A DNA stretch of 53,358 bases from Alphaproteobacteria bacterium (GTDB taxonomy: Bacteria > Pseudomonadota > Alphaproteobacteria > JAJTHO01 > CANGYM01). The notes under the pieces were generated by a model, which made no database searches, was not told where the DNA came from, and worked only from the letters and a program-made list of their open reading frames with translations. Below are positions 18,213-27,411 of the stretch, piece after piece (position 1 is the stretch's first letter; every line of letters begins with the position of its first letter). Location of the stretch: positions 1 to 53,358 of the forward strand of contig CANGYP010000003.1 of NCBI GenBank assembly GCA_947458235.1, given 5' to 3'. The position numbers and the translations under genes are program-made.

Positions 18213-20663
18213 TTAAGAATCGCTGTCAAGGTAGATGTTCAGCCATTCGGATTGGTAATTTTGCATCAACCGCTCTGCCAAGGCGCGGGAGGGTTCATCG
18301 GAATAATAAATCCGCATCAACCGCCCCAGCGCGGACAGGTCCGTGTCCAGAATGATGGATTCCCCGCTGGCCCGTTTCATCAACACAGAGCGTTTCAGTT
18401 TCTTGGCGGCGGGCAGCTTGCCGCTGATGTACAGCCATTCTCGCTCGGTTAATCCCCAGTCCTGATATTCCCGCGCTTGGCCTTGGGGGTTGGGGAAGAA
18501 AAAGGTGGTTTGCGCCTGACCACGGATGGCCTCGCCGAGGCCGGCTTGGGTGATGGCCTCTGGCCGCTGGAACGCCGAAATGACGGCGCCGCGCCGTTTT
18601 CGATATTCCTGCAACATCTGCAAAAAATAATTCCGGAAAATGGGGTGCTTGACCACGGGTTCCGTTTCATCAATAAAAATCAGGGCAGGGGCCTTCAGTT
18701 CGGAAATCGTATCCTGAATACGGTGCATCAAATACAAAATCACGGCCCGCGCCAAATCATCATGTTCGTACAGGCGCGTAAAATCCAGCGCGACAATGCG
18801 GGATGTTTTTAAATCCAGCGTGTCTTGCTTGGCGTTAAAAATTTTTCCATAAACGGCAGGATCCACCCATTTGTGAAGGTTTTTCCGCAGCATACCGCCT
18901 TTGCTGTACACCGCATCATAAATGTTGGCCAGCGACCGCCGTTCATAGGGCAGGCCGGGGGTGTCATAGGCGGCCTCAATGGAAAACCCGATTTCCTCGA
19001 TGGCATCGGCATCCTGACAATCCGACAGCGCCTGAAGAAACGCCCTGAGAAAGGATCGGTTGGACGCATTATCCTTGAGCTGGAACGGATTCATGGACGA
19101 TTGAATGCCGGGGATGTTGGACCCCTCAAACGTAATATAACTGCCCGAGGCCGCGCAGGTGAACAGATACCCCCCCCCGTGACGGTCCACCATATAATAG
19201 CGTAAATCCTCGTGCCGCATGGCCATACCCGCCAGAAAGTTGATCAGCGTGGTTTTTCCGCCCCCTGTGGGGCCAATGCTGACGGCGTGGGCGACGGCGG
19301 CCTTTTCGGGTGAGATATGAAACTGAAAGGCGTAGGGCGTTCCAGAAATGGTCCGAAAGTTGGCAATAGGTCCCTTGCCCCAGTCCGAAGAGGTCAGCCC
19401 TGGAAAGGGGCGCTCAAACGTCAAATGCGTGGCGATGTTTTTGGAAAACAGTTTGTAGGGCCGCGGCCATAATTTGAAACTGGGGAATTGTAAAAACCAG
19501 CTGGCTTGCGCCACGGCCCCCTCGCGCACCACAGAGATCCCATAAGTGCTGGCGATGCGTTTGACTTCGGCTTCGGTGGCTTCCATTTCCTCCACCGTTT
19601 TGCCATAGCAAAACACCATCATCATGTATTGTGACAATACGTTGGTGCCGCCCGTGTTGCCCTCCACCGCATCCAGTGCCGTTTCAAATTGGGCGGCGGT
19701 GCCCGGACTGAATCGCTGGGCCAGAGACAATTTGTATTGGTGGGTGATGTGGATGGCGGCTTTGGTTTTGGTCCACGGTTCGATGACGTGGGACACAATA
19801 ATTTCTCCGTGAACGCTGTTTAGGGAATTGACATAGGCTTCGTAGGTAAAATCCCCCAGCGCCCGTAACCCGACACAGCAGCAATGCAGGGTTTTGTGGC
19901 CCGATCGGAACAGGATACCCCCATCATCCCCCCCAAATTCCACCTGATCCCCGCAAATGGCATCGGATGCCCCATCCCCCACCCCCCCCGGCACGGGCTG
20001 GGAAATCGGGCTGACAATACGGGAAAACACATACAGGGGGCGCATTTTCACATCGGGATGGCCTTGTGTCATGACCATGGGGCCATATTTGTGCAAAATG
20101 TTTTGGGTGATATCGATGACAGAGTTTAGCTTTTTCTGGGACGTTTGGTCTTTGTCAGGCAAAGAAAAAACCACAAACTGGCGGTTGCTATAGGCGCGGG
20201 CAAAGGTTCCGTTCCATCGTCTGGCAATTTCCCGCAACACAGGGTTGCTGTGGGTTGTGGGGGGTGCGACATCCACTCTTTCGCGGACGGTAAAGGCCCG
20301 AATGCTGACATGATAATCTTGCAGGGCATCGATCCAGTCCTTGCGTGCCAGCAACAGCATTTCACGGTCGTGATCGCTCATGAACGTATCATCAAAGCCC
20401 ATCATTTCCACGCATTGCACCAAGTCCCCGTTTTTACAGGCAATGGTTTTGCCATCGCTTAAGACCTTTTCAAAGGGCAGAACATCCGCCAGACGGTCTT
20501 CTCTGGGATAGGGCAGCAGGACGCGGGCCGTGGTGGGTATGGCGATGACGGCAAAGGCCACACCCGCCGCAATGACACCCAGCAGGGTTAGCAGCACAGA
20601 GACCACACTGAAATGTTCAGAAAACGCAGCCAAAACCTCGGGGGATAAAGACTCAGGGGACAT
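18213..20663 (-). CDS. VirB4/TrbE-family type IV secretion ATPase
   Basis: The motor ATPase found in all type IV secretion systems. The 816 residues have an N-terminal membrane segment (about 20-43), a CagE/TrbE/VirB4 N domain (DGKTIACKNGDLVQCVEMMG and the following MSDHDREMLLLARKDWIDAL), and the ATPase. Walker A is GPTGGGKT at 464-471 and Walker B is LIFIDE at 661-666; a RRGAVISAFQRPE sensor segment follows. It overlaps the VirB3-like gene by 11 bases. C9 and C8 runs occur within it (19170-19178, 19982-19989). It should power pilus assembly or substrate transfer. The exact family (vir, trb or other) is not settled. Confidence 0.93.
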   Translation of the reverse strand: MSPESLSPEVLAAFSEHFSVVSVLLTLLGVIAAGVAFAVIAIPTTARVLLPYPREDRLADVLPFEKVLSDGKTIACKNGDLVQCVEMMGFDDTFMSDHDREMLLLARKDWIDALQDYHVSIRAFTVRERVDVAPPTTHSNPVLREIARRWNGTFARAYSNRQFVVFSLPDKDQTSQKKLNSVIDITQNILHKYGPMVMTQGHPDVKMRPLYVFSRIVSPISQPVPGGVGDGASDAICGDQVEFGGDDGGILFRSGHKTLHCCCVGLRALGDFTYEAYVNSLNSVHGEIIVSHVIEPWTKTKAAIHITHQYKLSLAQRFSPGTAAQFETALDAVEGNTGGTNVLSQYMMMVFCYGKTVEEMEATEAEVKRIASTYGISVVREGAVAQASWFLQFPSFKLWPRPYKLFSKNIATHLTFERPFPGLTSSDWGKGPIANFRTISGTPYAFQFHISPEKAAVAHAVSIGPTGGGKTTLINFLAGMAMRHEDLRYYMVDRHGGGYLFTCAASGSYITFEGSNIPGIQSSMNPFQLKDNASNRSFLRAFLQALSDCQDADAIEEIGFSIEAAYDTPGLPYERRSLANIYDAVYSKGGMLRKNLHKWVDPAVYGKIFNAKQDTLDLKTSRIVALDFTRLYEHDDLARAVILYLMHRIQDTISELKAPALIFIDETEPVVKHPIFRNYFLQMLQEYRKRRGAVISAFQRPEAITQAGLGEAIRGQAQTTFFFPNPQGQAREYQDWGLTEREWLYISGKLPAAKKLKRSVLMKRASGESIILDTDLSALGRLMRIYYSDEPSRALAERLMQNYQSEWLNIYLDSDS

Positions 20664-20949
20664 ATTTGCGGATCCCGTGCTTTCCCTTAATCAAATTGCG
20701 TGTGGATCGTTTGCTATAGGCCCATGCGGGGACAAGGGTGGCCATATGGGGCTCCCGCGCCCCTTGGGCGGCCAAAACCATATGGAAAACAATCAGGGAA
20801 ATGATAACTAACAACGGGCTGATTTTAAATAACCCCCACGCATACACAATGCCCAAGGCATGCAAGCCCATGTTAATGATGGCAGGGATCATGGGGGCCC
20901 AAAACAGGGTGGGGGGACTGGCAACAGCACGCATGACTTTTTCTGGCAT
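20653..20949 (-). CDS. VirB3-like inner-membrane protein
   Basis: A 98-residue protein, normal for VirB3/TrbD. It starts MPEKVMRAVASPPTLFWAP, has two close hydrophobic helices (about 16-55), and then the REPHMATLVPAW segment, matching the REPR-type turn of VirB3 after the second helix. The frame is open to an ATG at 20991, but AGGAAGG before the ATG at 20949 decides the start. It lies directly before VirB4, as in nearly all type IV systems, and its product probably works with VirB4. Confidence 0.85.
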   Translation of the reverse strand: MPEKVMRAVASPPTLFWAPMIPAIINMGLHALGIVYAWGLFKISPLLVIISLIVFHMVLAAQGAREPHMATLVPAWAYSKRSTRNLIKGKHGIRKYVP

Positions 20950-20980
20950 GGGAGAACCTTCCTGACAATACCCCCAGAGT

Positions 20981-21550
20981 TTAGGGGCCATTGGTTAAAT
21001 AATTCACAATGGCACCAGCAGAGGTGATAATCGCCAACCCTGCCGTTAACGCAAACAACCACCGAAACGGAAATTTCCCAAACAGCCCCATAATCCCCAA
21101 GGCCGCTGCCGCAACCCCGCCCAAACCGAACAGGACATTGCGGGTATCTGTAAATAACACCTGTCCTGTGTCCCCAATGACCTTGGCTGTTTCCGCATAG
21201 GTTGTCACATTCTGGTTGGGTTGTACAACCTCTTTATAAAGCCATTCGCACATGGCGGGGACCAAGCTGGCGATGACCAGCGCGGCCATGACGGTAAACA
21301 GCCAGCCCCAAGGCATCTGTCCCCCATACATGGCCCGAATGCCAATGCCCAGCATGGCCAGCGTGCCTAGGGCATAGATGATGGGTTTGGAACTGTTGAT
21401 GATTTCGCTGCCTTTGATCACAGCCTCTGAAAATGGATTGTCGGGGCCGGCGTTAACGCTGCAGGCGGCCCCAGTGGTGGCCGCTGACGCCTGTCCCCCC
21501 AGTCCCATGAGCATCAAAACCATCGCAAAAAGGATCATCCGCGGGGCCAT
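20981..21550 (-). CDS. Double-length VirB2-like protein
   Basis: A 189-residue protein with a signal peptide (cut near QASAA) and two copies of a VirB2-type hairpin: helix, short basic loop, helix. Copy one is about 55-100 with GGQMPWGWLF, copy two about 138-185 with GKFPFRWLF. The usual VirB2 pilin has one such hairpin, so this looks like a tandem fusion. Its two mature cysteines may form a disulfide. It lies between another double protein and VirB3. It may be a minor pilin, a pilus base or a cap. That is inference. Confidence 0.82.
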   Translation of the reverse strand: MAPRMILFAMVLMLMGLGGQASAATTGAACSVNAGPDNPFSEAVIKGSEIINSSKPIIYALGTLAMLGIGIRAMYGGQMPWGWLFTVMAALVIASLVPAMCEWLYKEVVQPNQNVTTYAETAKVIGDTGQVLFTDTRNVLFGLGGVAAAALGIMGLFGKFPFRWLFALTAGLAIITSAGAIVNYLTNGP

Positions 21551-21562
21551 AGAGAGGGGTTC

Positions 21563-22216
21563 CTAGTTGGTTTTGGGTATGCTGTAATCGAGAGGTTGTA
21601 AAGTGCCACTGATGTTATCGTTGGGATTGGCAAAATTATCGCCCCCGACGTTATCGCCCCCCATAACCCCCACAACATCGGCCAGTTGCGCGGTAAAGGT
21701 AAAGCCCCCCAAAATGGCCATCATCCAGCCCCACCGAAAGCGGCCCGATAAAAACGATACGGCGGCCACGCCCATGGCCCCAAAGGCCCCCACGCCGTAC
21801 AAAACCTGCTTTAAACTGACGGCCACGGTGTCGCTGAATTTTTCTGTGGTTTGGAACAGCTCAACACCGTTGGATGTATAGCCGCTGTAGGCCCTGTATT
21901 GCTCGCGGACGGATCCATAAAATTCAGGCATGATGGACAAAAACGCCAAGGATCCGATATAGGCAAAAAAGTATCCCCACGGCCAGCGCCCCAACAGGGA
22001 CATGATAATCAGGCCAATGGCCCCCAAGCCCGCCAAACCAAACGCCACCCCGCCCATGTTATCGGCCATGCTGTTGGCGGAACCCTCTAATTTCGCGATG
22101 GGGGATTTTGCAATGGCGGCCGCTGTTTGGGTGAAAACAACCATCAGGCCCAAAACCAAAACCCCCCACCACAGCCCGCCGCCCAAACGTCGGAAAAAAC
22201 GGGGGGCGGGGGACAT
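21563..22216 (-). CDS. Double-length VirB2-like protein
   Basis: A 217-residue protein with two VirB2-type helical hairpins, about 56-98 (LLGRWPWGYFFAYIG) and 136-184 (SGRFRWGWMMAILGG), joined by a hydrophilic segment rich in Tyr. The N terminus is a basic signal peptide (FFRRLGG then a hydrophobic core to TAAA). The C-terminal 30 residues are Asn/Gly/Asp-rich and polar. It has a strong AGGAG ribosome site. With the 189-residue gene it makes a pair of duplicated-module pilin relatives, which is unusual. Confidence 0.82.
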   Translation of the reverse strand: MSPAPRFFRRLGGGLWWGVLVLGLMVVFTQTAAAIAKSPIAKLEGSANSMADNMGGVAFGLAGLGAIGLIIMSLLGRWPWGYFFAYIGSLAFLSIMPEFYGSVREQYRAYSGYTSNGVELFQTTEKFSDTVAVSLKQVLYGVGAFGAMGVAAVSFLSGRFRWGWMMAILGGFTFTAQLADVVGVMGGDNVGGDNFANPNDNISGTLQPLDYSIPKTN

Positions 22217-22250
22217 GGCGGGGGACTCCTGAATTGTTGATATAATGAAA

Positions 22251-22607
22251 TTAATCGCTGGTTTCTAGGCCACCAAGATTGGTTCCACCTCCAGCGAGGT
22301 TTTCAACAGCAAGGTTGTAAAGCCCAATCAGGGCCAATCCGCCGACCAGTCCAAAAAACCACCCCCATTGAAAGCGGCCAAAGAACGCCAAGGCACCCAA
22401 GGCTACGGCCCCTAAGCCGCCGATTCCATAGGAAATGGTGCGGCTGGCCTTGGTGGCGTCCCCGACGACACCTGACACCTCGGTGGTAATGTTTTGGCCC
22501 GTCAGCTGTCCATTCCCCCATGTGACTGAATTGTTAGCGAATGCTGGGGGGGAAAAAGCCATAAAGGCAACAAACATAAGACTGAAAAGGGTGAGTAAAT
22601 GTTTCAT
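22251..22607 (-). CDS. VirB2-like pilin (single module), paralogue 1
   Basis: A 118-residue protein: signal peptide MKHLLTLFSLMFVAFMAFS with cut near PAFA, a short variable region (25-42), then the two-helix pilin module with the loop FGRFQWGWFF, and a variable Gly-rich tail. Residues 43-101 are identical to the neighbouring paralogue at 22662-23012. VirB2 proteins form the pilus of type IV systems. The AGGAGAT ribosome site fits the start. It is probably the major pilin or one of two alternative ones. Confidence 0.88.
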   Translation of the reverse strand: MKHLLTLFSLMFVAFMAFSPPAFANNSVTWGNGQLTGQNITTEVSGVVGDATKASRTISYGIGGLGAVALGALAFFGRFQWGWFFGLVGGLALIGLYNLAVENLAGGGTNLGGLETSD

Positions 22608-22661
22608 AAGGGGATCTCCTAGTGATATTTGGATTTGTTAGATTCTCTCTATCCAAGATGG

Positions 22662-23012
22662 TTAAGGTGTACTGGTTTTGAGGTCGCTAAGGTTGCCTCC
22701 CCCTAGGTTGGTAACGGCCAAGTTGTAAAGCCCAATCAGGGCTAATCCGCCAACCAGTCCGAAAAACCATCCCCATTGAAAACGGCCAAAGAACGCAAGG
22801 GCCCCCAAGGCCACAGCCCCCAATCCCCCAATCCCATAGGAGATCGTGCGGCTGGCCTTGGTGGCGTCCCCGACGACACCTGACACCTCGTCTGTTATGG
22901 GACTGCCTTTGAGGTTCCCCGGAGCCCACTCCACTGGGCCAGCGGCGGCTGGGGGGGAAAAAGCCATAAAGGCAACAAACATAAGACTGAAAAGGGTGAA
23001 TAAAGATTTCAT
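22662..23012 (-). CDS. VirB2-like pilin (single module), paralogue 2
   Basis: A 116-residue protein with signal peptide MKSLFTLFSLMFVAFMAFS and the same 59-residue core as the paralogue at 22251-22607. The two differ in the mature N terminus (GPVEWAPGNLKGSPIT here, NNSVTWGNGQLTGQNIT there) and in the C-terminal tail. The frame is open to 23105, but the ATG at 23012 follows GGAGA and gives the matching signal peptide. Two pilins with the same core and different exposed ends suggest surface variation or two filament types. Confidence 0.88.
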   Translation of the reverse strand: MKSLFTLFSLMFVAFMAFSPPAAAGPVEWAPGNLKGSPITDEVSGVVGDATKASRTISYGIGGLGAVALGALAFFGRFQWGWFFGLVGGLALIGLYNLAVTNLGGGNLSDLKTSTP

Positions 23013-23064
23013 AAGGGTATCTCCGTTGATGTTGGTGTTCTGAGGGTGTTGGTTATGGTGTGCA

Positions 23065-23430
23065 TCAAAAGGGATCCCCCGTAAAAGCGGTGACGCCTGT
23101 GCCATAAAGGCCCACCAGCATCAATCCCCCCATCAATCCCCATAACCAGTTCCAATTAAAGCGGCCAAAAAACGCAAAGGCTGACAGGGCCACGACCCCA
23201 AGGCCGCCCAAGCCATAGCTGATTTGCCGCCCAGAAGATGCACTTTCATCCACAAAGGTTTCCATTTTTCCAATCACTTGATCGGGGGATTTAAAAGATC
23301 CTGTGGTGGTGGTGGGCCATCCCGCTGCATCGGCAGTTGTGGCGTGACCACACAGCAAAAGGCCAGCCAAAATCACAATCCCCAAAACACGACCACAAAG
23401 ATCGGAAAACGACAGAACGGCGTTTGTCAT
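23065..23430 (-). CDS. VirB2-like pilin (single module), first gene of the operon
   Basis: A 121-residue protein, more divergent than the two paralogues after it. It has a signal peptide (cut near TADAA), a Thr/Ser-rich N-terminal part and the pilin hairpin SYGLGGLGVVALSAF...FFGRFNWNWLWGL. It has a GAAGGAG ribosome site. It is the first gene after the dyad promoter at 23454-23485 and therefore probably the start of the ten-gene operon that runs to 13651. Confidence 0.85.
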   Translation of the reverse strand: MTNAVLSFSDLCGRVLGIVILAGLLLCGHATTADAAGWPTTTTGSFKSPDQVIGKMETFVDESASSGRQISYGLGGLGVVALSAFAFFGRFNWNWLWGLMGGLMLVGLYGTGVTAFTGDPF

Positions 23431-23453
23431 GGCACGGGACTCCTTCGGTGCAT

Positions 23454-23485
23454 TTTTTTATATTCAAAGTGTGACATTGGTCACA
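23454..23485 (-). promoter_or_regulatory. Promoter with a perfect TGTGA-N6-TCACA dyad, type IV secretion operon
   Basis: On the minus strand a perfect 16-base dyad (23485-23470) is followed 7 bases later by TATAAA. Its first half, GTGACC, would serve as a -35 box with a 16-base spacer. The dyad matches the consensus of CRP-type regulators. It covers the -35 region rather than the -41.5 or -61.5 site typical of activation, so repression is also possible. The same layout precedes the second secretion locus at 37409. Confidence 0.65.
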
Positions 23486-23618
23486 TTTTTTACCTTAAGA
23501 CATTTTTAACTATCTGTCAAAGCTTTTTTTAAATTATTTTGTATTTTATAGATGCCCCAGCGTGACGCGTGTGCTTGGGATTCAATGCCAAAACGAACGT
23601 CAGCGAGAACCGTTGGGT

Positions 23619-24719
23619 TTACAGCGATAGATCCCCACCAAAAACGGCCCGATGTTTGAAAGCATGGTCCAGCAGAACACACGCCACCATGGCCTCGGCC
23701 ACGGGGACGGCGCGAATGCCGACACAGGGGTCGTGGCGGCCCTTGGTCCGCATCATGACATTGTCACCCGTCATGGTCATACTGCGTCGTTCCGTCAAGA
23801 TAGAACTGGTGGGTTTGACGGCGATACGGGCGATAATGTCTTGGCCTGTGGAAAGACCGCCCAGAATGCCGCCTGCGTGATTGCTAAGAAAATGAACTTT
23901 GCCATCCTGCATCACCATTTCATCCGCCGCTAAGCGACCATCGGTGGCAACGCAGCCAAAGCCGTCCCCGATTTCCACGCCTTTGACGGCGTTAATACTC
24001 ATCAGGGCCTTGGCCAGATCGGCGTCCAGCTTGTCATACACGGGATCACCCAAACCAACAGGCACGCCCGACGCCCGAATTTCCACCAGTGCCCCCAAAG
24101 AGCTGCCGTCGCGGCGGGCCGTATCCACCACATCCTGCCACACTGGCACGATGTCAGGATCTGCGGCAAAAAAGGGATTGCCCTGAATCCATAGAGGGTC
24201 CCAGACTGCTTGTGGGGCTGCGGGCACCGTGCCGATTTGCACAACCGCGCCTTGCAAGGACAGGCGCTGGGGCCACAACACCCCCAAAACCTTTCGCGCT
24301 ACCGCCCCCGCCGCCACCCGCATGGCCGTTTCGCGGGCCGAGGAGCGTCCACCCCCCCGATAATCCCGGTGTCCGTACTTCATAAAATAGGTGTAATCGG
24401 CATGACCTGGGCGGAAACGGTCCTTAATATCCTCGTAATCCTTTGATTTTTGGTCTTGATTATGAATCAGCAGACCAATGGGCGTGCCCGTAGTCATACC
24501 CTGAAAGACACCCGAGAGAATTTCGACCTTATCCTCCTCTTGCCGCTGGGTAACGAAACGGGATGTTCCTGGGCGGCGAAAGTCCAAATAATACTGAATA
24601 TCGGATTCGGTGAGGGGAATTTTCGAAGGCACACCGTCCACAATACAGCCAATGGCGGGACCGTGGCTTTCGCCAAAGGTCGTGATTCTGAAAATGTCGC
24701 CAAAACTGTTTCCTGCCAT
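23619..24719 (-). CDS. aroC: Chorismate synthase
   Basis: Makes chorismate from EPSP, the last shikimate step, using reduced FMN. The 366 residues show [16 protein letters not shown] near the N terminus, [33 protein letters not shown] and [15 protein letters not shown], all family signatures. It begins 5 bases after fabI stops, so the two are likely one transcript. It feeds pabB at 43764 and aromatic amino acid synthesis. Confidence 0.97.
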   Translation of the reverse strand: MAGNSFGDIFRITTFGESHGPAIGCIVDGVPSKIPLTESDIQYYLDFRRPGTSRFVTQRQEEDKVEILSGVFQGMTTGTPIGLLIHNQDQKSKDYEDIKDRFRPGHADYTYFMKYGHRDYRGGGRSSARETAMRVAAGAVARKVLGVLWPQRLSLQGAVVQIGTVPAAPQAVWDPLWIQGNPFFAADPDIVPVWQDVVDTARRDGSSLGALVEIRASGVPVGLGDPVYDKLDADLAKALMSINAVKGVEIGDGFGCVATDGRLAADEMVMQDGKVHFLSNHAGGILGGLSTGQDIIARIAVKPTSSILTERRSMTMTGDNVMMRTKGRHDPCVGIRAVPVAEAMVACVLLDHAFKHRAVFGGDLSL

Positions 24720-24724
24720 GGCGT

Positions 24725-25546
24725 TCAGGCGTCATCGCCCTTGAAATACCGCTGGGCCACGTCAACGGCGCACATGCCGATGCTGTGATAGCCCGCGTCC
24801 ACATGGTGCACAATCCCCGTCACGCCATCACTGAGGGAACTCAGGAGATACAAAGCACTGCCCCCCACCTGTTCAATGGTGACGTTGCGGCGCAAGGGGG
24901 CGTTGTGTTCATTCCATTTTAAAATATACCGAAAATCCCCAATGCCAGAGGCCGCCAATGTGCGAATAGGCCCAGCAGATACCGCATTCACCCGCACGCC
25001 GCGGGGGCCCAGATCACAGGCCAGATAGCGCACGCTGGCCTCCAGCGCGGCCTTGGCAACGCCCATGACGTTGTAATGGGGCATCATTTTTTCCGCCCCG
25101 TAGTAGGTCAGGGTCAAGCAACTGGCTGATTCCCGCAATAACGGCACTAAATGCCGCACCATGGCCGTGAAGGAATAACAGGAAATGTCCATGGTTTGAC
25201 GAAAATTGTCCCGCGTCACGTCGTAATAGGGGCCCTTGAGTTCATTTTTGTCCGAATAGGCGATGGCATGGACAAAAAAATCAATCCCCTCTGGCCAGAC
25301 TTTGCCCAGATCGGCGGCCAATGTGGCCATGCTGTCTTCATTCCCCACATCACAGGAAAAGACCAAGGATGTGTTGAGACGCTCTGCCAAGGGCATCACC
25401 CGTTTTTTCAGGGCCTCCCCCTGATAACTCAGGGCAATGTCCGCACCCGCCTGATGCAGGGCAGAGGCAATGCCCCACGCGATGGATTTGTCGTTGGCCA
25501 CCCCCATAATCAGGCCTCGTTTCCCGTGCATCAATCCCTGTGTCAC
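24725..25546 (-). CDS. fabI: Enoyl-ACP reductase (NADH), FabI type
   Basis: Reduces enoyl-ACP in each round of fatty acid elongation, a short-chain dehydrogenase of 273 residues. It begins with GTG ([20 protein letters not shown]), preceded by GGAGA; the frame is open to 25612 but the GTG start matches the family. The FabI-type catalytic pair is Tyr and Lys in HYNVMGVAK, with a second Tyr in [11 protein letters not shown]. It is upstream of aroC, a common alphaproteobacterial pairing. Confidence 0.95.
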   Translation of the reverse strand: MTQGLMHGKRGLIMGVANDKSIAWGIASALHQAGADIALSYQGEALKKRVMPLAERLNTSLVFSCDVGNEDSMATLAADLGKVWPEGIDFFVHAIAYSDKNELKGPYYDVTRDNFRQTMDISCYSFTAMVRHLVPLLRESASCLTLTYYGAEKMMPHYNVMGVAKAALEASVRYLACDLGPRGVRVNAVSAGPIRTLAASGIGDFRYILKWNEHNAPLRRNVTIEQVGGSALYLLSSLSDGVTGIVHHVDAGYHSIGMCAVDVAQRYFKGDDA

Positions 25547-25615
25547 GTCTCTGTTCTCCGCACACTGTGTTCCCAAAAAAAGGTTTATACGACCAATTCC
25601 TGCGGTGGGCAATCC

Positions 25616-27238
25616 TTAATCGTCTGGATTTCGCTTGCCGTCCCCTGCGGCCTCTGCCGTGCCCACCAACGCGATGGAGGGCAGCCAACGATACAGGACG
25701 GAACGGGGAAAAATGTCAATGGACACCCGCGCATGGGTTCCCGGCTCCTGATGCCCCGCCGTCCCCCGCAGAGGTTTCAGATACACCGACGTTAACGATG
25801 GATCCTGCATAACCATCGGTGAGAGGCCATAACGTTCTGTGGCCGCCACGGGGCGGATATCCACCACGCGGGCGGGCATGTCCCCCGCACGGTCGCCCAG
25901 AGCGACGCCCGCTTTGTCCCCTACTTGGACACGGTTCGCAACAGAGGCGGGCAATCGGGCCTCGATCAACGAGGCTTCACCCGCATCCTCCTGCAAACGC
26001 ATCACGATGCTGCCCTGATTGACATAGGCTTGGTGGCTTTGGGCCGATACGATCCGACAATCACATGGGCTGGTCAGGGTTAAACCGTCAGTACGATCGT
26101 CCAGCAAGCGCCGCTGCCGTAACAGGATTTCGTATGCGGCCAGTTTTTCAGAGATTTCCTGATCCCAATCTTGTGGGGTCCGTCCCCCCGCCGTATCCAG
26201 AGACATGATGGCCATTTGCACGTCTGTTTTGGCTTGGTCCAAGGCGGCCTGTGCCTCATCCACGCCCGCTTGGGCCTTGGTCACGTCCACCTGAAGGTCA
26301 CCCCATTTGATCTGGCTCAGATAGCCTTTCTGGTGCAAGGGGGCCAAGCGCTTCTGACGGTCTTTGGTTTGGTCGTACTCAGCCTGCGCCGCCCGCAGCC
26401 TGTGTTCTTTCTGACGCCGTGTCTCTTGGGCCGCCTGCTGGCGAAAGGACACCCGTAGGCCCGCATCCTGTTTTTTGTCCTTCAGGCCCTCAATTTGTAT
26501 CCGCAAAAATGCCATGTCGTTTTGCAACCGCGCCTTGGCTTCTTCCAATTTTGGGGAGCTCAGGGCACCGATGATTTGGCCCTTATGCACACGGCCAGAA
26601 GGTTGTACCAATGTGTTCCAAACCAGCTGACCAGATTCAGGGGCTGTCACCATCCGCATAGGCACCGTGACGGCCGCAAAGGGTGCGGACGCATAAATCC
26701 GAAAAAACGTCTGCCACAAAGCCCAAACCGTCCCCACCAGCAGTAACACCACCAACGCGGCGAACAGGGCGTAACCCCGATGCTTACGACGTAAAAAGGC
26801 TTGTTGAAGCTGATCTTGGGGGGCGGGCGAGGGCGTAGGATGATCCGCTTGCTCTTGATCTGCCGTATGCGGGGCGTCCCTCTGATTGTCAGCGTGCAGC
26901 GGGGGTGGCGCAATCTGGGGGTGATGGGGATTCTGCCCGCCCAGCACGTCATCTAACCCGCTTTGTTGACGCATGTCCTGCCACACCAAAGTGCCGACAT
27001 AGTGATGATGACACCGCGAGACCCCCTCCACCGTGCCCCGCAGCGTGAGGGCATGGCCCTCATAAACAATATCCACCGCAACAGGGGTATCAATCACCAA
27101 AGGATAATCAAAGCGACCCACCAGACGATCTCTGGACAGATGATAAACCTCGGCTGAGAGGCGAGGCCAAGACCCTTGTCGGGCACCCTGCAAAGACTCC
27201 TGAGCGTCTAAGACTAAACTGGACTTTGGCATCATCAT
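25616..27238 (-). CDS. HlyD-family membrane fusion protein with N-terminal PilZ-like region
   Basis: A 540-residue protein: a cytoplasmic N-terminal domain of about 90 residues, a Pro/His/Gln-rich linker (100-150), one membrane helix (about 155-178), then a periplasmic adaptor with a lipoyl half-domain, a long coiled coil (about 225-400, rich in Gln, Ala and Arg) and the second lipoyl half (CDCRIVSAQSHQAYVNQGS). This is the layout of Alg44-type proteins, where a PilZ domain joins an HlyD-like adaptor. Here the N domain lacks a clear RxxxR motif, so c-di-GMP binding is uncertain. No polysaccharide synthase is adjacent. It may serve export of a polymer or protein. Confidence 0.8.
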   Translation of the reverse strand: MMMPKSSLVLDAQESLQGARQGSWPRLSAEVYHLSRDRLVGRFDYPLVIDTPVAVDIVYEGHALTLRGTVEGVSRCHHHYVGTLVWQDMRQQSGLDDVLGGQNPHHPQIAPPPLHADNQRDAPHTADQEQADHPTPSPAPQDQLQQAFLRRKHRGYALFAALVVLLLVGTVWALWQTFFRIYASAPFAAVTVPMRMVTAPESGQLVWNTLVQPSGRVHKGQIIGALSSPKLEEAKARLQNDMAFLRIQIEGLKDKKQDAGLRVSFRQQAAQETRRQKEHRLRAAQAEYDQTKDRQKRLAPLHQKGYLSQIKWGDLQVDVTKAQAGVDEAQAALDQAKTDVQMAIMSLDTAGGRTPQDWDQEISEKLAAYEILLRQRRLLDDRTDGLTLTSPCDCRIVSAQSHQAYVNQGSIVMRLQEDAGEASLIEARLPASVANRVQVGDKAGVALGDRAGDMPARVVDIRPVAATERYGLSPMVMQDPSLTSVYLKPLRGTAGHQEPGTHARVSIDIFPRSVLYRWLPSIALVGTAEAAGDGKRNPDD

Positions 27239-27411
27239 AAGACCACCATCCTATCATACAGCACAAACGCCAAGCTTCCCTAAAGGACTCTTTGGCCCTT
27301 AAGGAATACAATCGTAGGTTATATTGTCAAGATAAAATATACACATTGTAGGAGCAACTTGATCATGTCCTCCTTAGCTAATGAGACATGCCTGCTTTAA
27401 TCCTTTGATTT

